From Dongshaea marina (lineage in GTDB: Bacteria; Pseudomonadota; Gammaproteobacteria; Enterobacterales; Aeromonadaceae): DNA of 64,000 bases. Of this stretch, positions 17,598 through 27,015 are shown one piece after another. The stretch lies in the NCBI RefSeq assembly GCF_003072645.1, contig NZ_CP028897.1, forward strand, positions 2,493,658 to 2,557,657, read 5' to 3'. The stretch's first letter is position 1. Each line of letters starts with the position of its first letter. The notes beneath the pieces were generated by a model that was not told the DNA's origin, did no database searches, and saw only the letters and a list, made by a program, of their open reading frames with translations. The translations under genes and the position numbers were made by a program.

Positions 17598-18416
17598 TTA
17601 CCGAAGCTCAGCTCCTGTGCTTTTAGGATCCCAGAGCTCAGGCCCAGGGTAGAAAGAGGGCATGTCATCAATAGGGCGCATATTATACTTGCTCAAAATC
17701 TTATGTAATTCGCCCGACTTATAGAGCGATAGCAGCGCAGTATTAAATTTTACAACCATCTCGGGGGAGTTGTATTTTTTAGAAAATCCAATGTAATACA
17801 TCAGACTCTTGTGAGTACCAGCATAGCGGATATTATCCAACCCAAGCTTTTTGATAAGATAAAATCCAACATCTTTATTTGAATACACCGCCTGAATTTT
17901 TCCTCGAGATAGTTTCTTGAACTGCCTCTCATCATCATTGGTAACAGAAACAGCAAGCTCTTTGATGTTTCTCTTTATCTTTAGTAAGGATTTTTCGGTG
18001 TTCGATGGGCCATAAACCCCAACGCGATACCCTTTGATATCTGACTCCTTCTTGAAATTTAGGGGGTTATCACTGCGAACAAATATCCCATATTCTGTTC
18101 TCAATATAGGAGGTGAAAAATAGAGTGTTTCACTACGTCCCTTATTCCAGCCTATCGGGAAAAGCCCATCAATCCGGCCATTGTCAACTTCCCATTGTGC
18201 TCTTAGCCAAGATTTTAGAAAAATGGGACAAACTGAGTTGAGCTTTGCACAAGTAGCTTCAATTGACTCAGAGAATGGACCCAGCACTGTTCCTTTATCC
18301 CCATAACTGAAAGGTGCAAAATCTTGGGTCACAAAACTTAGTTCTGCTCGTGCGTTTGAGATAAAGGCAGTAGCAACTATTGTCAAAGCGGCAGCGTATA
18401 TATTAACTCTATTCAT
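17598..18416 (-). CDS. Periplasmic binding protein (family 3-like), transposon passenger
   Basis: 272 residues with a signal peptide (AALTIVATAFISNARA) and an SBP_bac_3-like body: FVTQDFAPFSYGDKG at the mature start, RIDGLFPIGWNKGRSETLYFSPPI, FVRSDNPLNFKKESDIKGYRVGVYG, and a C-terminal SGELHKILSKY. The set of motifs resembles the orphan binding proteins at 1-1498 but only distantly. It lies inside the Tn3 inverted repeats with no permease, ATPase, kinase or cyclase domain, so its benefit is unclear. Base composition is more AT-rich than tnpA, hinting at separate acquisition. Options are scavenging, a sensory partner, or a chance capture. Confidence 0.8.
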   Translation of the reverse strand: MNRVNIYAAALTIVATAFISNARAELSFVTQDFAPFSYGDKGTVLGPFSESIEATCAKLNSVCPIFLKSWLRAQWEVDNGRIDGLFPIGWNKGRSETLYFSPPILRTEYGIFVRSDNPLNFKKESDIKGYRVGVYGPSNTEKSLLKIKRNIKELAVSVTNDDERQFKKLSRGKIQAVYSNKDVGFYLIKKLGLDNIRYAGTHKSLMYYIGFSKKYNSPEMVVKFNTALLSLYKSGELHKILSKYNMRPIDDMPSFYPGPELWDPKSTGAELR

Positions 18417-18531
18417 CTGAGCCTCCCCCGAAGCTCATACTATCCTCTTTTAAGGTTAGCTCTTTGCTGCCTTTGTGTATTGGAGTCTACCCCAGCAAAG
18501 GAATCAAATTCACCATAGGATTTAGCTACGG

Positions 18532-19128
18532 TTAGGTGCTGCCAGCGTGCTCAGCGCGTAACTGTTTGATACGGTCAGTTGGAAAATATCGGTAGAAGGC
18601 AGTTCGACCAATTTTAAGCTGATCGATGACGTCACTGATGAAGGGGTAGTTTTCGGTGTCTTTGAGCATGGCCTCAGCATGTTTGATGGTTTGGTCATTC
18701 ATCGCCTTTGGCCGCCCGCCGCGACGACCACGCTTGGCCGCAGCTTTTAGGCCCGCCCTGGTGTTTTCGACAATCAACTCTCGTTGGAACTCATCAAAAG
18801 CGGCCGTCATGTGGAAAAATAACCTTCCTTCTGGCGTGCTGGTATCAATATGTTGAGTCAAAACTTTCAAGGCGATTCCGCGCTCTCCAATATCTGTGGC
18901 TGTCTTGATTACCTGAGTCAGAGAGCGTGCCAGCCGGGACAACTTCCAAACAACCAGCGTGTCACCTTCACGTAGATATTCCAGAGCCGCTTTTAGTTGA
19001 GGTCGATCCCGGTGAGAACCGGAGGCCTTTTCTGTGTAAATCTTCTCACAGCCTGCTGCTCGCAGTGCATCCATCTGCAATGTGGGATTTTGATCCATTG
19101 TTGAAACTCGAGCATATCCGATGAGCAT
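18532..19128 (-). CDS. tnpR: Tn3-family serine resolvase
   Basis: About 198 residues from the internal Met giving the family-typical MLIGYARVSTMDQN start. The frame also opens seven codons earlier, at 19149. The catalytic Ser is in ARVST. Other hallmarks are YTEKASGSHRDRPQL, LVVWKLSRLARS and AAFDEFQRELIVENTRAGL. The C-terminal helix-turn-helix (INRTAFYR-like: KIGRTAFYRYF) binds the res site. It resolves the cointegrate made by TnpA. Confidence 0.93.
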   Translation of the reverse strand: MLIGYARVSTMDQNPTLQMDALRAAGCEKIYTEKASGSHRDRPQLKAALEYLREGDTLVVWKLSRLARSLTQVIKTATDIGERGIALKVLTQHIDTSTPEGRLFFHMTAAFDEFQRELIVENTRAGLKAAAKRGRRGGRPKAMNDQTIKHAEAMLKDTENYPFISDVIDQLKIGRTAFYRYFPTDRIKQLRAEHAGST

Positions 19129-19149
19129 AACATTTGTTCTTAAAATCAA

Positions 19150-19288
19150 TTTTCCTCACCTTACTGGAACGCGTGTTTCGGAACAAGGTAAACGAGTATA
19201 ATTGGCGAGCCTTATGGTAATTACCTGTTACGTCATTGATGTGTTCCTAAAATGATGGTTTTCAGAACAAAAGAATAGGAGTTCGGTT
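19150..19288. promoter_or_regulatory. tnpR-tnpA spacer, probable res site
   Basis: 139 bases between the divergent resolvase and transposase genes, where Tn3 elements carry the resolution site and both promoters. AT-rich segments with GAACAAGGTAAACG and CGGAACA-type half sites are visible. I could not assign res subsites I-III with confidence. Confidence 0.5.
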
Positions 19289-22200
19289 GTGCCGCGAATG
19301 CAGATCCTTTCAACGTCTGAGCTGGAGGCTTTTGATCGACCTCCTATATTGAATTACCGCGAACGAAAGCGATCTTTCGACTTGCCAAAATCATTGATGG
19401 ATATTGTGACTGAACTTCGTATACCCACTAGCCAGGTTGGATTCCTGTTAATGTGTGGATACTTCAAGGCAACGAAAAGATTCTACAGTCCTCAGGATTT
19501 TCATGCACCTGACATTGAGGCGGCAGCAAAGCTGATGGGGTTGTCAGATTTGGATTTTTCACCAGATGCTTACCCCAAGCAAACCCGAGCCCGTCATCGT
19601 AGGCTTATTTTGGATTTCTATGGCTTCATGCCATTCGATCGAAAAGCTGAAGAGGCTGTAGCAGCAGAGATCGCGACGATGGCCCGAACACACCTTAAGC
19701 CGCGTTTGATTTTTGACCGGTGCATTGATTACCTGATCCAACGCCGGGTTCAGCTCCCTAGAGCAGGGGTTCTACTTGAATTGATCCGCGCAGGGTTGCA
19801 GGCTCGAAAGATGGAACTGATTGAGCTCATGGATACGCACCTCACTGATGAGGCCCGCGCCCTGATGGATGACCTTTTTACAACAGCAAATAACCAGAAT
19901 CGGTATCGACTGACCTTATTGAAGAAGCTATCGCAATCGACAAAACCTACGAAGATTAAGGAAGCGATCACCGATTATAAAACGCTCTCTACGCTGTATG
20001 GTCAAATTGAAGAAACTCTGACGGCTCTCAACCTGGGTGTTGCCGGTATCCGTTATTATGCGGGAAGCGTACTCCGATCAGAGATGTTTCAGATCCGGCG
20101 ACGAACAGAAAGTGATCGCTACATTCATGCCGCTGCGTTCGTCGGCCATCAATTTTATCGAACACAGGATAATCTGATCGATCTCTGGCTCAGTGTCATG
20201 GCATCTTTTCAGGCAAAAGCGACCAGGGAGCACAATGAGCTCCTTATCAAAGGCCATAAAAAACAGCAGGATCAGCTCAGCGCTGTTGTTAACGATCTGG
20301 ACTCTTCAGTATTCAGCCTCTTACGCGATATCCGTAGGGTAACGGAGACCGGTGATTTATCCGACGCACAGAAGGTAAGCACCATCCGCTCTTTGCTCGA
20401 CAAGGAAAAACCTAGCGAATTCAAGCGGTTGAAGGATGAGCTCGCCGAAACTGGAAAAGATGGAAGCTGGTTTGATGTGATAGAGACCCAGTCATTGAGA
20501 TTGCAAAATCGCCTCAGTCCCATCTTACGCGTGATCAAATTTGACCGAAACGAGGGCGCCATCAGTCTCATTAATGCCATTGATTACTTTCAAAACCGTG
20601 ATGGCTCAATTGCCACTGGTGCTCCGGTGGGCTTTCTTAATGCTGACGAGCAAGTAGCCCTCACACGCGCTGATGGAACGTTCCGCCCCTCGCTCTACAA
20701 AGTATTTCTGTTCCAACATGTGACAGCAGCCATCAAGTCTGGCCACCTCAATCTCTCTCAGTCCTACAAATATCGCCCCATGGACGCCTACCTGATCTCC
20801 TCTGAACGATGGGAACAGGATAAGCAGGATTTGCTGGCACGAGCTGGCTTGAGCGGATTCACGGATCCGGCTCCCGTATTAGCTACACTCAGAGATGCAT
20901 TAGCGCGGCAATATCAGTGCACGAACGGCAACGCCGCCGTCAATCCGCATTTGAAAGTGCGCAGCGACGATGTTTTCCATGTATCGACTCCAGCTGTTGA
21001 ATCGGATGATACCAGCTCGACTAGCGATTTATTTCCTCAACGGCACGATGTTCCGTTAGCACAGGTATTGGAGACCATTAACAATCACTGCGGCATGCTC
21101 GGGCAATTCGAACACTGGCGACAAACTCATATCCGCGATGCTTCTGCTTCCCGCCCTGCACTTCTAGCTGGCATCATGGGACTTGGCTGCGGCATTGGCG
21201 TCCGAAAAATGGCTCGGATCTCATCACAAGTCACCGAAAGCGAACTGGAATACGCAGTCAACTGGCGCTTCTCCCTCGACAATATCCGTGCAGCTAATGA
21301 CACTGTGGTTAAGGCTATGGATGAAATGAAATTGCCGAATATCTACCGTCAGGATACTGAGATGCTTCACACCGCTAGCGACGGTCAAAAATTCGAGGTT
21401 CGTGGCGAAAGTCTGGCTGCAAGCCGATCTTTCAAATACTTTGGACAGGGCCAAGGTGTCTCAGCTTACACATTTGTCGATGAACGTCACTTCCTCTGGC
21501 ACTCCCTGATGATTAGTGCGGCTGATCGTGAAAGCGCCTACGTGATTGATGGACTCATGTGCAATGACGTAGTCAAAAGCGACATCCACTCCACAGACAG
21601 CCATGGCTATACAGAAGCTATCTTCGGCCTCACTCATCTACTGGGATTCTCATTCGCCCCGCGGATCAAAGGAGTAGGTAAGCAAACCCTCTACATATTC
21701 AAGCCTCGCGATCGAAGTGAAGAGCAAGGTTGGGTTATCAAACCGGACAAGACTATCAATGAGAGACTGATCCTTGATAACTGGGACTTTCTGTTGCGTC
21801 TCGTCACTACAATCAAGCTCAAGGAAAACACCGCGTCTGATATCTTCCGTCGCCTTAATTCTTACTCTCGCCAGCACGCACTTTACCAAACAATCAAAGC
21901 TTTTGGGCAGATCATCAAATCTCTGTTCATTCTACGCTATGTTGATGACCTTGAGTTGCGTCAGGCCATCGAAAGACAGTTAAACAAAGTTGAACTCGCC
22001 AACCGCTTTACCCGTGCCGTCGCTGTTGGCAATCCCCGTGAGTTTTCCCAGGAAGAGAAAGATGAGCAGGAAATCGCTGAAGCTTGTAATCGACTCATTA
22101 AAAACAGCATCATCTGCTGGAACTATCTTTACCTCACCCGCCAACTCGAGAAGGCACCGGATACCGAGACTAGAGAAAACCTAATCCGATCGATAGCAGC

Positions 22201-22309
22201 ACATGCACCTATGGCTTGGGCTCATATCAACATGCTTGGCGAATACGATTTTTCCGACGAAAAGCTTCGAGACACCCTTGGAATTCTCCCCCTGATATCC
22301 GTTGCGTAA
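19289..22309 (+). CDS. tnpA: Tn3-family transposase
   Basis: 1006 residues from a GTG start with an AGGAG ribosome site, a normal length for TnpA. The N-terminal part (DUF4158-like, with FDLPKSLMDIVTELRIPTSQVGFLLMCGYFK split across two motifs) binds the ends. The C-terminal DDE domain includes LLAGIMGLGCGIGVRKMA, the TASDGQKFEVRG region with the first acidic residue, FLWHSLMISAADRESAYVIDGL, and the final TRQLEKAP-to-HINMLGEYDFS block. It catalyses replicative transposition on the two 37-base ends. Confidence 0.95.
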   Translation: MPRMQILSTSELEAFDRPPILNYRERKRSFDLPKSLMDIVTELRIPTSQVGFLLMCGYFKATKRFYSPQDFHAPDIEAAAKLMGLSDLDFSPDAYPKQTRARHRRLILDFYGFMPFDRKAEEAVAAEIATMARTHLKPRLIFDRCIDYLIQRRVQLPRAGVLLELIRAGLQARKMELIELMDTHLTDEARALMDDLFTTANNQNRYRLTLLKKLSQSTKPTKIKEAITDYKTLSTLYGQIEETLTALNLGVAGIRYYAGSVLRSEMFQIRRRTESDRYIHAAAFVGHQFYRTQDNLIDLWLSVMASFQAKATREHNELLIKGHKKQQDQLSAVVNDLDSSVFSLLRDIRRVTETGDLSDAQKVSTIRSLLDKEKPSEFKRLKDELAETGKDGSWFDVIETQSLRLQNRLSPILRVIKFDRNEGAISLINAIDYFQNRDGSIATGAPVGFLNADEQVALTRADGTFRPSLYKVFLFQHVTAAIKSGHLNLSQSYKYRPMDAYLISSERWEQDKQDLLARAGLSGFTDPAPVLATLRDALARQYQCTNGNAAVNPHLKVRSDDVFHVSTPAVESDDTSSTSDLFPQRHDVPLAQVLETINNHCGMLGQFEHWRQTHIRDASASRPALLAGIMGLGCGIGVRKMARISSQVTESELEYAVNWRFSLDNIRAANDTVVKAMDEMKLPNIYRQDTEMLHTASDGQKFEVRGESLAASRSFKYFGQGQGVSAYTFVDERHFLWHSLMISAADRESAYVIDGLMCNDVVKSDIHSTDSHGYTEAIFGLTHLLGFSFAPRIKGVGKQTLYIFKPRDRSEEQGWVIKPDKTINERLILDNWDFLLRLVTTIKLKENTASDIFRRLNSYSRQHALYQTIKAFGQIIKSLFILRYVDDLELRQAIERQLNKVELANRFTRAVAVGNPREFSQEEKDEQEIAEACNRLIKNSIICWNYLYLTRQLEKAPDTETRENLIRSIAAHAPMAWAHINMLGEYDFSDEKLRDTLGILPLISVA

Positions 22310-22376
22310 GTTACCTACTTCATCAGGAGGAGCTAAACCTGAAGAAAATCATTGGAATTAGGCAGTTATCCGAAAA

Positions 22377-22419
22377 CCTGTGGGACCTCACGTTCCTTTG
22401 TTGGGACGGACCCGACCTG
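22377..22419 (-). repeat. Right terminal inverted repeat and right target duplication of the Tn3 element
   Basis: Repeat at 22377-22413 (reads GGGTCCGTCCCAACAAAGG on the minus strand), then GACCTG at 22414-22419 matching the left copy. It pairs with 17516-17552. Confidence 0.9.
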
Positions 22420-23233
22420 GGCATTTGCTTCGGGAAGTTGCAGTGCAGAAAAATGGGGCTGGATTGATCCACAGCAGAGTCAATACTCCAATTTTGTCTC
22501 CTACAATATTCAGCAGTTTCAACAGCATGATCTAGAGTACATCATCTCAACCGGTGGTCTGAATGCCCCCTTTATTTGTGATTCAGCCGGTCATCTGCAG
22601 CAATTTCTCAGTCGTTATGACTCTCCCAATTTCGCGGGTTTAGATTTCGATATTGAAAAAGGCTACGACCAAAACAGCTTGCATCAGTTAATGCAGGCCG
22701 CCGCTCAGACCCAAAAAAACTGGGCACAACAGGGAAAAACGCTGCGAGTGAGTTTGACCCTTGCAAGCTCTGGAAAGCCCGGATACTCGGTCAATGAGAT
22801 GGGAGATACGGCGATCAAAGAGGCCCAGGCGGCGGGACTTAATTTTGTGGTCAACCTGATGACGATGGACTTTGGAAACTCCCGGTGTGTGTTGGGCGAT
22901 TCAGGTCAGTGCGATATGGCACAATCCTCGATAGCCGCCGCCCGGGAGCTTAATTCAAAATATGCGATCCCACTGAGCCGGATCGCCCTAACCCCTATGA
23001 TCGGGCAAAATGATACCCAGGGCGAAATAACGAGCACTCAAGATATCCAGACCATCACCCAATGGGCCAAAACACACGAACTGGCAGGGTTACACTTCTG
23101 GTCCTTTGACCGGGATACTCCCTCAGCTGCCACGACATCAGCTCCCTTTGCAATACCTACGGGCAGTGGGACCAATGAGCCTGCTCTGGGTTATACCCAG
23201 GCATTTTTAAGCGCGCTTGAGGCAAATCAATAG
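22420..23233 (+). pseudogene. GH18 chitinase, C-terminal part, cut off by the transposon
   Basis: The remaining 270 or so codons of the chitinase. The GH18 catalytic motif is present as FAGLDFDIEKG (D-x-D-x-E with the catalytic Glu). Around it are the expected barrel segments: YIISTGGLNAPF, LNFVVNLMTMDFGNS (substrate-binding M-T-M-D-F), and HFWSFDRDTPS near the end. The open frame extends back to 22352, inside the transposon end, but there is no known start signal, so this half is probably not expressed. The gene ends at 23233, followed by a terminator. Confidence 0.88.
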
Positions 23234-23248
23234 CTCCTCTATAAACCT

Positions 23249-23275
23249 AAAAAAAGCCCCTCTTCAGGAGGGCTT
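23249..23275 (-). terminator. Terminator of the chemoreceptor gene
   Basis: On the minus strand the stem AGCCC...GGGCT is followed by seven T. It lies between the converging chitinase and chemoreceptor genes and may serve both. Confidence 0.7.
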
Positions 23276-23297
23276 GTTACTATCCTTCAACGCAGGG

Positions 23298-24938
23298 TCA
23301 GAACTTAAACCGTCCCACCAGCTCGGTTAACTGTTCACCGACATCCCGGAGATCTCCTGCGGCCTGCTCGGTTTGGGTATTCTGTTCAACCGTTTCATTA
23401 GAAAGATCCGCGATATTAGTGACATTACGATTGATCTCATTGGCTGCCAGACTCTGCTCTTCGGCTGCACTGGCGATCTGGGTGTTCATATCATTGATTG
23501 AGGTGATCCCCTCATTGATCTGACCGAGGGCTTCACCCGCCAGTTGCGCCTGCTCCGCGGAAGCGACCGAATGCTGCTGAGTTCGCTCCATCGCCGCAGA
23601 TACATTTTTCGCCATCTGCTGCAGCTTCTCGATCATCTCCTGGATCTCGTTGGTGCTGGACTGGGTTCGGGTGGCCAGGGTACGCACCTCATCGGCAACC
23701 ACCGCAAAACCACGGCCCTGCTCACCGGCTCGTGCCGCCTCGATCGCAGCATTCAATGCCAGCAGGTTGGTCTGTTCGGCAATTCCGCGGATCACATCCA
23801 GGACCGAACCGATCTGCTGAGTTTCCTGCTCAAGACGCTCTGATACACCCACGGTTTCCGTCAACTCATCGGCCAGATTACCAATCAACTGGATGGTCTG
23901 ATCCACAACCGCCATTCCGTTCACCGCTTGCTCACTGGTTTCATTGGCAGCCTGAGCCGCACCCTGAGCGTTATTCGCAACCTCCTGGGTGGTACTGCTC
24001 ATCTCGTTCATTGCGGTTGCGACGCCATCGGTCTCCTGATTTTGCTGAGCCGCGATGGTGCTATTTTTACCCACGATCTCGGAAAGTAGCTGAGATTCAC
24101 TCACCGTCTTCTGGCTCGCGGCATGAATATCTGAGATCATGCTTTGCAGCTTCTCAACAAACCGATTAAAGGCATGAGACAGGGTCGAGATCTCATCGGT
24201 ACCAGATTCATCAAGGCGACGAGTCAGATCGCCCTCACCTTCTGAGATATCGTTCAGGGCCTTGATGGTTCCGTGCAGGGGTAGCCCGATACTGCGGATA
24301 ATGACTGCAGAGATCAGTCCCAGAATCACCAGCAGGATCACGATATCAAATACTATGGTCCACACCAGGCTCATAAATTGCGCCTGCACATCTTCAACAT
24401 AGATACCGGTTCCGATAAACCAGTCCCAGGGCTTAAACTGCTTCACAAATGAGACCTTGAGCACGGGCTCTGATGCTCCGGACTTGGTCCAGTAGTAATC
24501 AAGCTCACCACCGGCAGAAGAAGATTGACCAGCCTTCACTATCTCTTTATACAGATACTTGCCCTTCTTATCCTGCAGATCCCCAACATAGGTCCCCTCA
24601 ATGGCGGGCTTGATCGGGTGCATCACAGAGCGAGGCTCGCTATCGTTCAGCCAGAAATAGCCATTTTTCCCGTAGCGCAGAACCCGGATCGCTTCTTTGG
24701 CTGCATTCTGAGCGTCCTCTTTGGACATCTCACCCTTTTGGCTCAGGGAGCTAAAGTGCTCCATCACCTTATAGGCCGATTCCACCAGCTCCTGAGTTTT
24801 AGCGCGTTTCTCATTGAGTAGTGACTCGTGGTACACAGACAAAAAGTAGCTTGAAATCACGATCACACCGATTGCCACAATCACAATATTTGCGTATAGC
24901 CGCTGAGCAATGGTGAGTTTGCGTAGTAGCTCTATCAT
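23298..24938 (-). CDS. Methyl-accepting chemotaxis protein with Cache sensor
   Basis: 546 residues. TM1 lies near residues 10-30. A periplasmic single-Cache (sCache_2) domain of about 150 residues follows, with [16 protein letters not shown] and [14 protein letters not shown]2 lies near 190-212, then HAMP ([13 protein letters not shown] linker, [16 protein letters not shown]), then a long cytoplasmic coiled coil with the signalling tip [20 protein letters not shown] in the strictly conserved form. Single-Cache receptors often sense small carboxylates or amines. The ligand here is unknown. It is monocistronic, between the broken chitinase and the murR locus. Confidence 0.95.
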   Translation of the reverse strand: MIELLRKLTIAQRLYANIVIVAIGVIVISSYFLSVYHESLLNEKRAKTQELVESAYKVMEHFSSLSQKGEMSKEDAQNAAKEAIRVLRYGKNGYFWLNDSEPRSVMHPIKPAIEGTYVGDLQDKKGKYLYKEIVKAGQSSSAGGELDYYWTKSGASEPVLKVSFVKQFKPWDWFIGTGIYVEDVQAQFMSLVWTIVFDIVILLVILGLISAVIIRSIGLPLHGTIKALNDISEGEGDLTRRLDESGTDEISTLSHAFNRFVEKLQSMISDIHAASQKTVSESQLLSEIVGKNSTIAAQQNQETDGVATAMNEMSSTTQEVANNAQGAAQAANETSEQAVNGMAVVDQTIQLIGNLADELTETVGVSERLEQETQQIGSVLDVIRGIAEQTNLLALNAAIEAARAGEQGRGFAVVADEVRTLATRTQSSTNEIQEMIEKLQQMAKNVSAAMERTQQHSVASAEQAQLAGEALGQINEGITSINDMNTQIASAAEEQSLAANEINRNVTNIADLSNETVEQNTQTEQAAGDLRDVGEQLTELVGRFKF

Positions 24939-25073
24939 CCCTTAGCCTCACATCATCCACTTCCCTACAACTAATAGTAGGTGACAATTGCAACCTAGGG
25001 TGAAAAATATGGCTAATGCTGCTGATTATGCTAAGGAAACTGCCCCGAGAACCTTTCGCTCAGGGCAGAAGAG

Positions 25074-25931
25074 TTAAAGCTCGAGCTCATTGAGCAGTTG
25101 CTGACTCTGGCGGATCAGATCGGAGGCATATTCAAAATCCCGCTGGATCACTCCCATAAACAGCAGATCGGTCAGGGCCAGCTGCGCGGTTCGTGAAGAG
25201 ATGGAGGAGCTACGAAATGAGCTTTCATCGGCAACAGAAAAAAGGATCCGCGTGGCGTATTGGCGAAGCGGGTTTGGCTGGCACCGGGTGATCAACAGCA
25301 AGGGGATCCGCCTTTTTCGCGCCTGCTCTGCCAGCTGGCATAACTGGCGCTGCTCCCCCCGATAGGAGATCACCAGCAACAGATCCTGATGATCCATATG
25401 AGGTAAGGCGGCAAAGGCAGCATGCAGGTCCTGATGACAGGTAGCCCGCTGACCAATTTTTGAAAGTTTTTGGGACAGATCCTCCGCCACATGCCAGGAG
25501 GCCCCGATCCCACTTAGCAGAATAGAGCGACTCTCCACCAGCATATCGACAGCCAGCTCCACATCATCGGAACGGTTGAGCTGATGAGTCAGCTTAAGAG
25601 CCATCATCTTCTCATGCATCAACTTATCCGCGATGACTGCCAGGCTATCACCCCGGGCAATATCATTATGCACATAGGAGGGATCCCCCCAACTCTGCTG
25701 AGCCTCTCCCTGCCCCTTACTCAGATCAAGGCGAAAATCGGTAAACCCCCGATATCCGACCTTCTGACAAAACTTCACGATAGCGGACTGGCTCACCTTA
25801 ACCCGCTGAGCCAGCTCTACCGACGAAAGCTTACACACCAGCTCGGATGACTGCACAATGAAGTGCGCAATTCTCTGTTCGTTGTCACTCAGGCTATCCA
25901 TGAGCTGCTTTATCTTGGTCAAACAGGGCAT
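25074..25931 (-). CDS. murR: RpiR-family repressor of MurNAc genes, MurR-like
   Basis: 285 residues from the internal ATG at 25931, which has GAGGAA upstream and aligns with the MurR start (MPCLTKIKQLMDSLSDNEQ resembles the E. coli beginning). The longer frame from 25994 adds 21 atypical residues. The N-terminal helix-turn-helix (ELAQRVKVSQSAIVKFCQKVGYRGF) is followed by a SIS sugar-phosphate domain (ILLSGIGASWHVAEDLSQKL; DLLLVISYRGE). It is divergent from murQ-murP. In E. coli MurR represses murQP and responds to MurNAc-6-phosphate, and the paired sites at 26019-26063 would suit it. Confidence 0.85.
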   Translation of the reverse strand: MPCLTKIKQLMDSLSDNEQRIAHFIVQSSELVCKLSSVELAQRVKVSQSAIVKFCQKVGYRGFTDFRLDLSKGQGEAQQSWGDPSYVHNDIARGDSLAVIADKLMHEKMMALKLTHQLNRSDDVELAVDMLVESRSILLSGIGASWHVAEDLSQKLSKIGQRATCHQDLHAAFAALPHMDHQDLLLVISYRGEQRQLCQLAEQARKRRIPLLLITRCQPNPLRQYATRILFSVADESSFRSSSISSRTAQLALTDLLFMGVIQRDFEYASDLIRQSQQLLNELEL

Positions 25932-26010
25932 AAGGTTCCTCACTGCTGCGGATAAGAATCGATGGCTACCCATTCCTTTTGTGAGTTGGCTCATAAAAGC
26001 TCAAACGGGG

Positions 26011-26063
26011 TTGCCATAGAATAAATAATTCCACACAATGCATCAACTAGGAATATTTTATTC
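26011..26063 (+). promoter_or_regulatory. murQ promoter with paired candidate MurR operators
   Basis: A plausible promoter is TTGCCA (26011-26016), a 17-base spacer and CACAAT (26034-26039). GAATAAATAATTCC (26019-26032) lies within the spacer, and its inverted near-copy GGAATATTTTATTC (26050-26063) lies just downstream, about 31 bases away. Each is itself a partial palindrome. Position between divergent murR and murQ fits a repressor binding as a dimer of dimers. Confidence 0.6.
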
Positions 26064-26088
26064 GCAAGCAAGGGCGGGCATCAACAAC

Positions 26089-26985
26089 ATGGATCTCAGT
26101 CAACTTATTTCTGAAACACGTAATCCTCAGACACTCAACATCGACCAGATGACAACCCTGGAGATGGTGAACTGTTTTAACCGCGAAGATCATAAGGTTC
26201 CACAGGCCATTGAAAAGGTCCTGCCGCAAATAGCTGAGGCGATCGAACGGATCACTGATGCTTTCAGACAGGGAGGACGCCTTATCTATTGCGGAGCGGG
26301 CACCAGTGGAAGATTGGGGATCCTGGATGCTTCTGAGTGTCCCCCCACCTATGGCACACCCCATGAGATGGTCATCGGTCTGATTGCCGGAGGAAAAGAG
26401 GCGATGTTTCGGGCCGTGGAGGGCGCCGAAGATCGGCCCGAGTTGGGGGCAGAAGACTTAGCTGAAATAAAGACAAATGCAAAGGATGTGGTGGTCGGGA
26501 TAGCCGCCTCCGGGCGGACTCCCTATGTGATGGGCGCCCTTAAATACGCCAACCAGGTCGGGGCGACCAGCATCGCCCTGAGCTGTAACCCGGGGGGAGC
26601 CATCAACACCCAGGCTCAGCTTGCTATCACCCCGGTTGTTGGCCCCGAGGCTCTGACCGGCTCAACCCGTATGAAGGCCGGCACCGCCCAAAAACTGATC
26701 CTGAACATGCTGACCACAGGCGCGATGATCAAGCTAGGCAAGGCATACAGCAACCTGATGGTGGATGTGCAGGCAACCAATGAAAAGCTCGTTGAGCGGC
26801 AGAAGCGAATCGTGATGGAGGCAACCGATTGTAGCCCCTCACAAGCCAGGGACGCCCTGGAGCAAAGTCAGTACCACTGCAAGACCGCAATCGTCATGTT
26901 GCTGATGCATCTCGATGCAGATCAGGCCCGGCAGGCGCTGAGCAAGAACCGGGGCTATATACGAGCGACCCTCAACCAGGGTTAA
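26089..26985 (+). CDS. murQ: N-acetylmuramic acid 6-phosphate etherase
   Basis: 298 residues from the ATG at 26089. The frame begins at 26038, but the extra 17 residues are not in relatives and overlap the operator. It shares long identical blocks with E. coli Mur[21 protein letters not shown] (SIS sugar-phosphate site), [44 protein letters not shown], and [10 protein letters not shown]. It cleaves the lactyl ether of MurNAc-6-P to GlcNAc-6-P and lactate. It is followed by murP after 30 bases, so MurNAc import and cleavage are one operon. Confidence 0.97.
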   Translation: MDLSQLISETRNPQTLNIDQMTTLEMVNCFNREDHKVPQAIEKVLPQIAEAIERITDAFRQGGRLIYCGAGTSGRLGILDASECPPTYGTPHEMVIGLIAGGKEAMFRAVEGAEDRPELGAEDLAEIKTNAKDVVVGIAASGRTPYVMGALKYANQVGATSIALSCNPGGAINTQAQLAITPVVGPEALTGSTRMKAGTAQKLILNMLTTGAMIKLGKAYSNLMVDVQATNEKLVERQKRIVMEATDCSPSQARDALEQSQYHCKTAIVMLLMHLDADQARQALSKNRGYIRATLNQG

Positions 26986-27015
26986 ATCTAACGATTCTGG
27001 ATCCAGGAGGGTCAG

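Larger units (their letters stand above)
17516..22413 (+). mobile_element. Tn3-family transposon, about 4.9 kb, inserted in a chitinase gene
   Basis: Bounded by 37-base terminal inverted repeats (17516-17552 and 22377-22413, 33 of 37 identical) starting GGGTC. It is flanked by GACCTG on both sides (17510-17515 and 22414-22419), a target duplication of 5-6 bases, where Tn3 elements usually make 5. Contents: a periplasmic binding protein (minus), a serine resolvase (minus), a res-like spacer, and a full-length transposase (plus). Divergent tnpR/tnpA is the Tn3-type layout. All parts appear intact, so it may be mobile and the insertion recent. Confidence 0.93.

Noticed and set aside
22352..22420. 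Start of the C-terminal chitinase frame inside the transposon end
   Set aside because: The 22 codons before the chitinase come from the terminal repeat and have no ribosome site, so not a true N-terminus.
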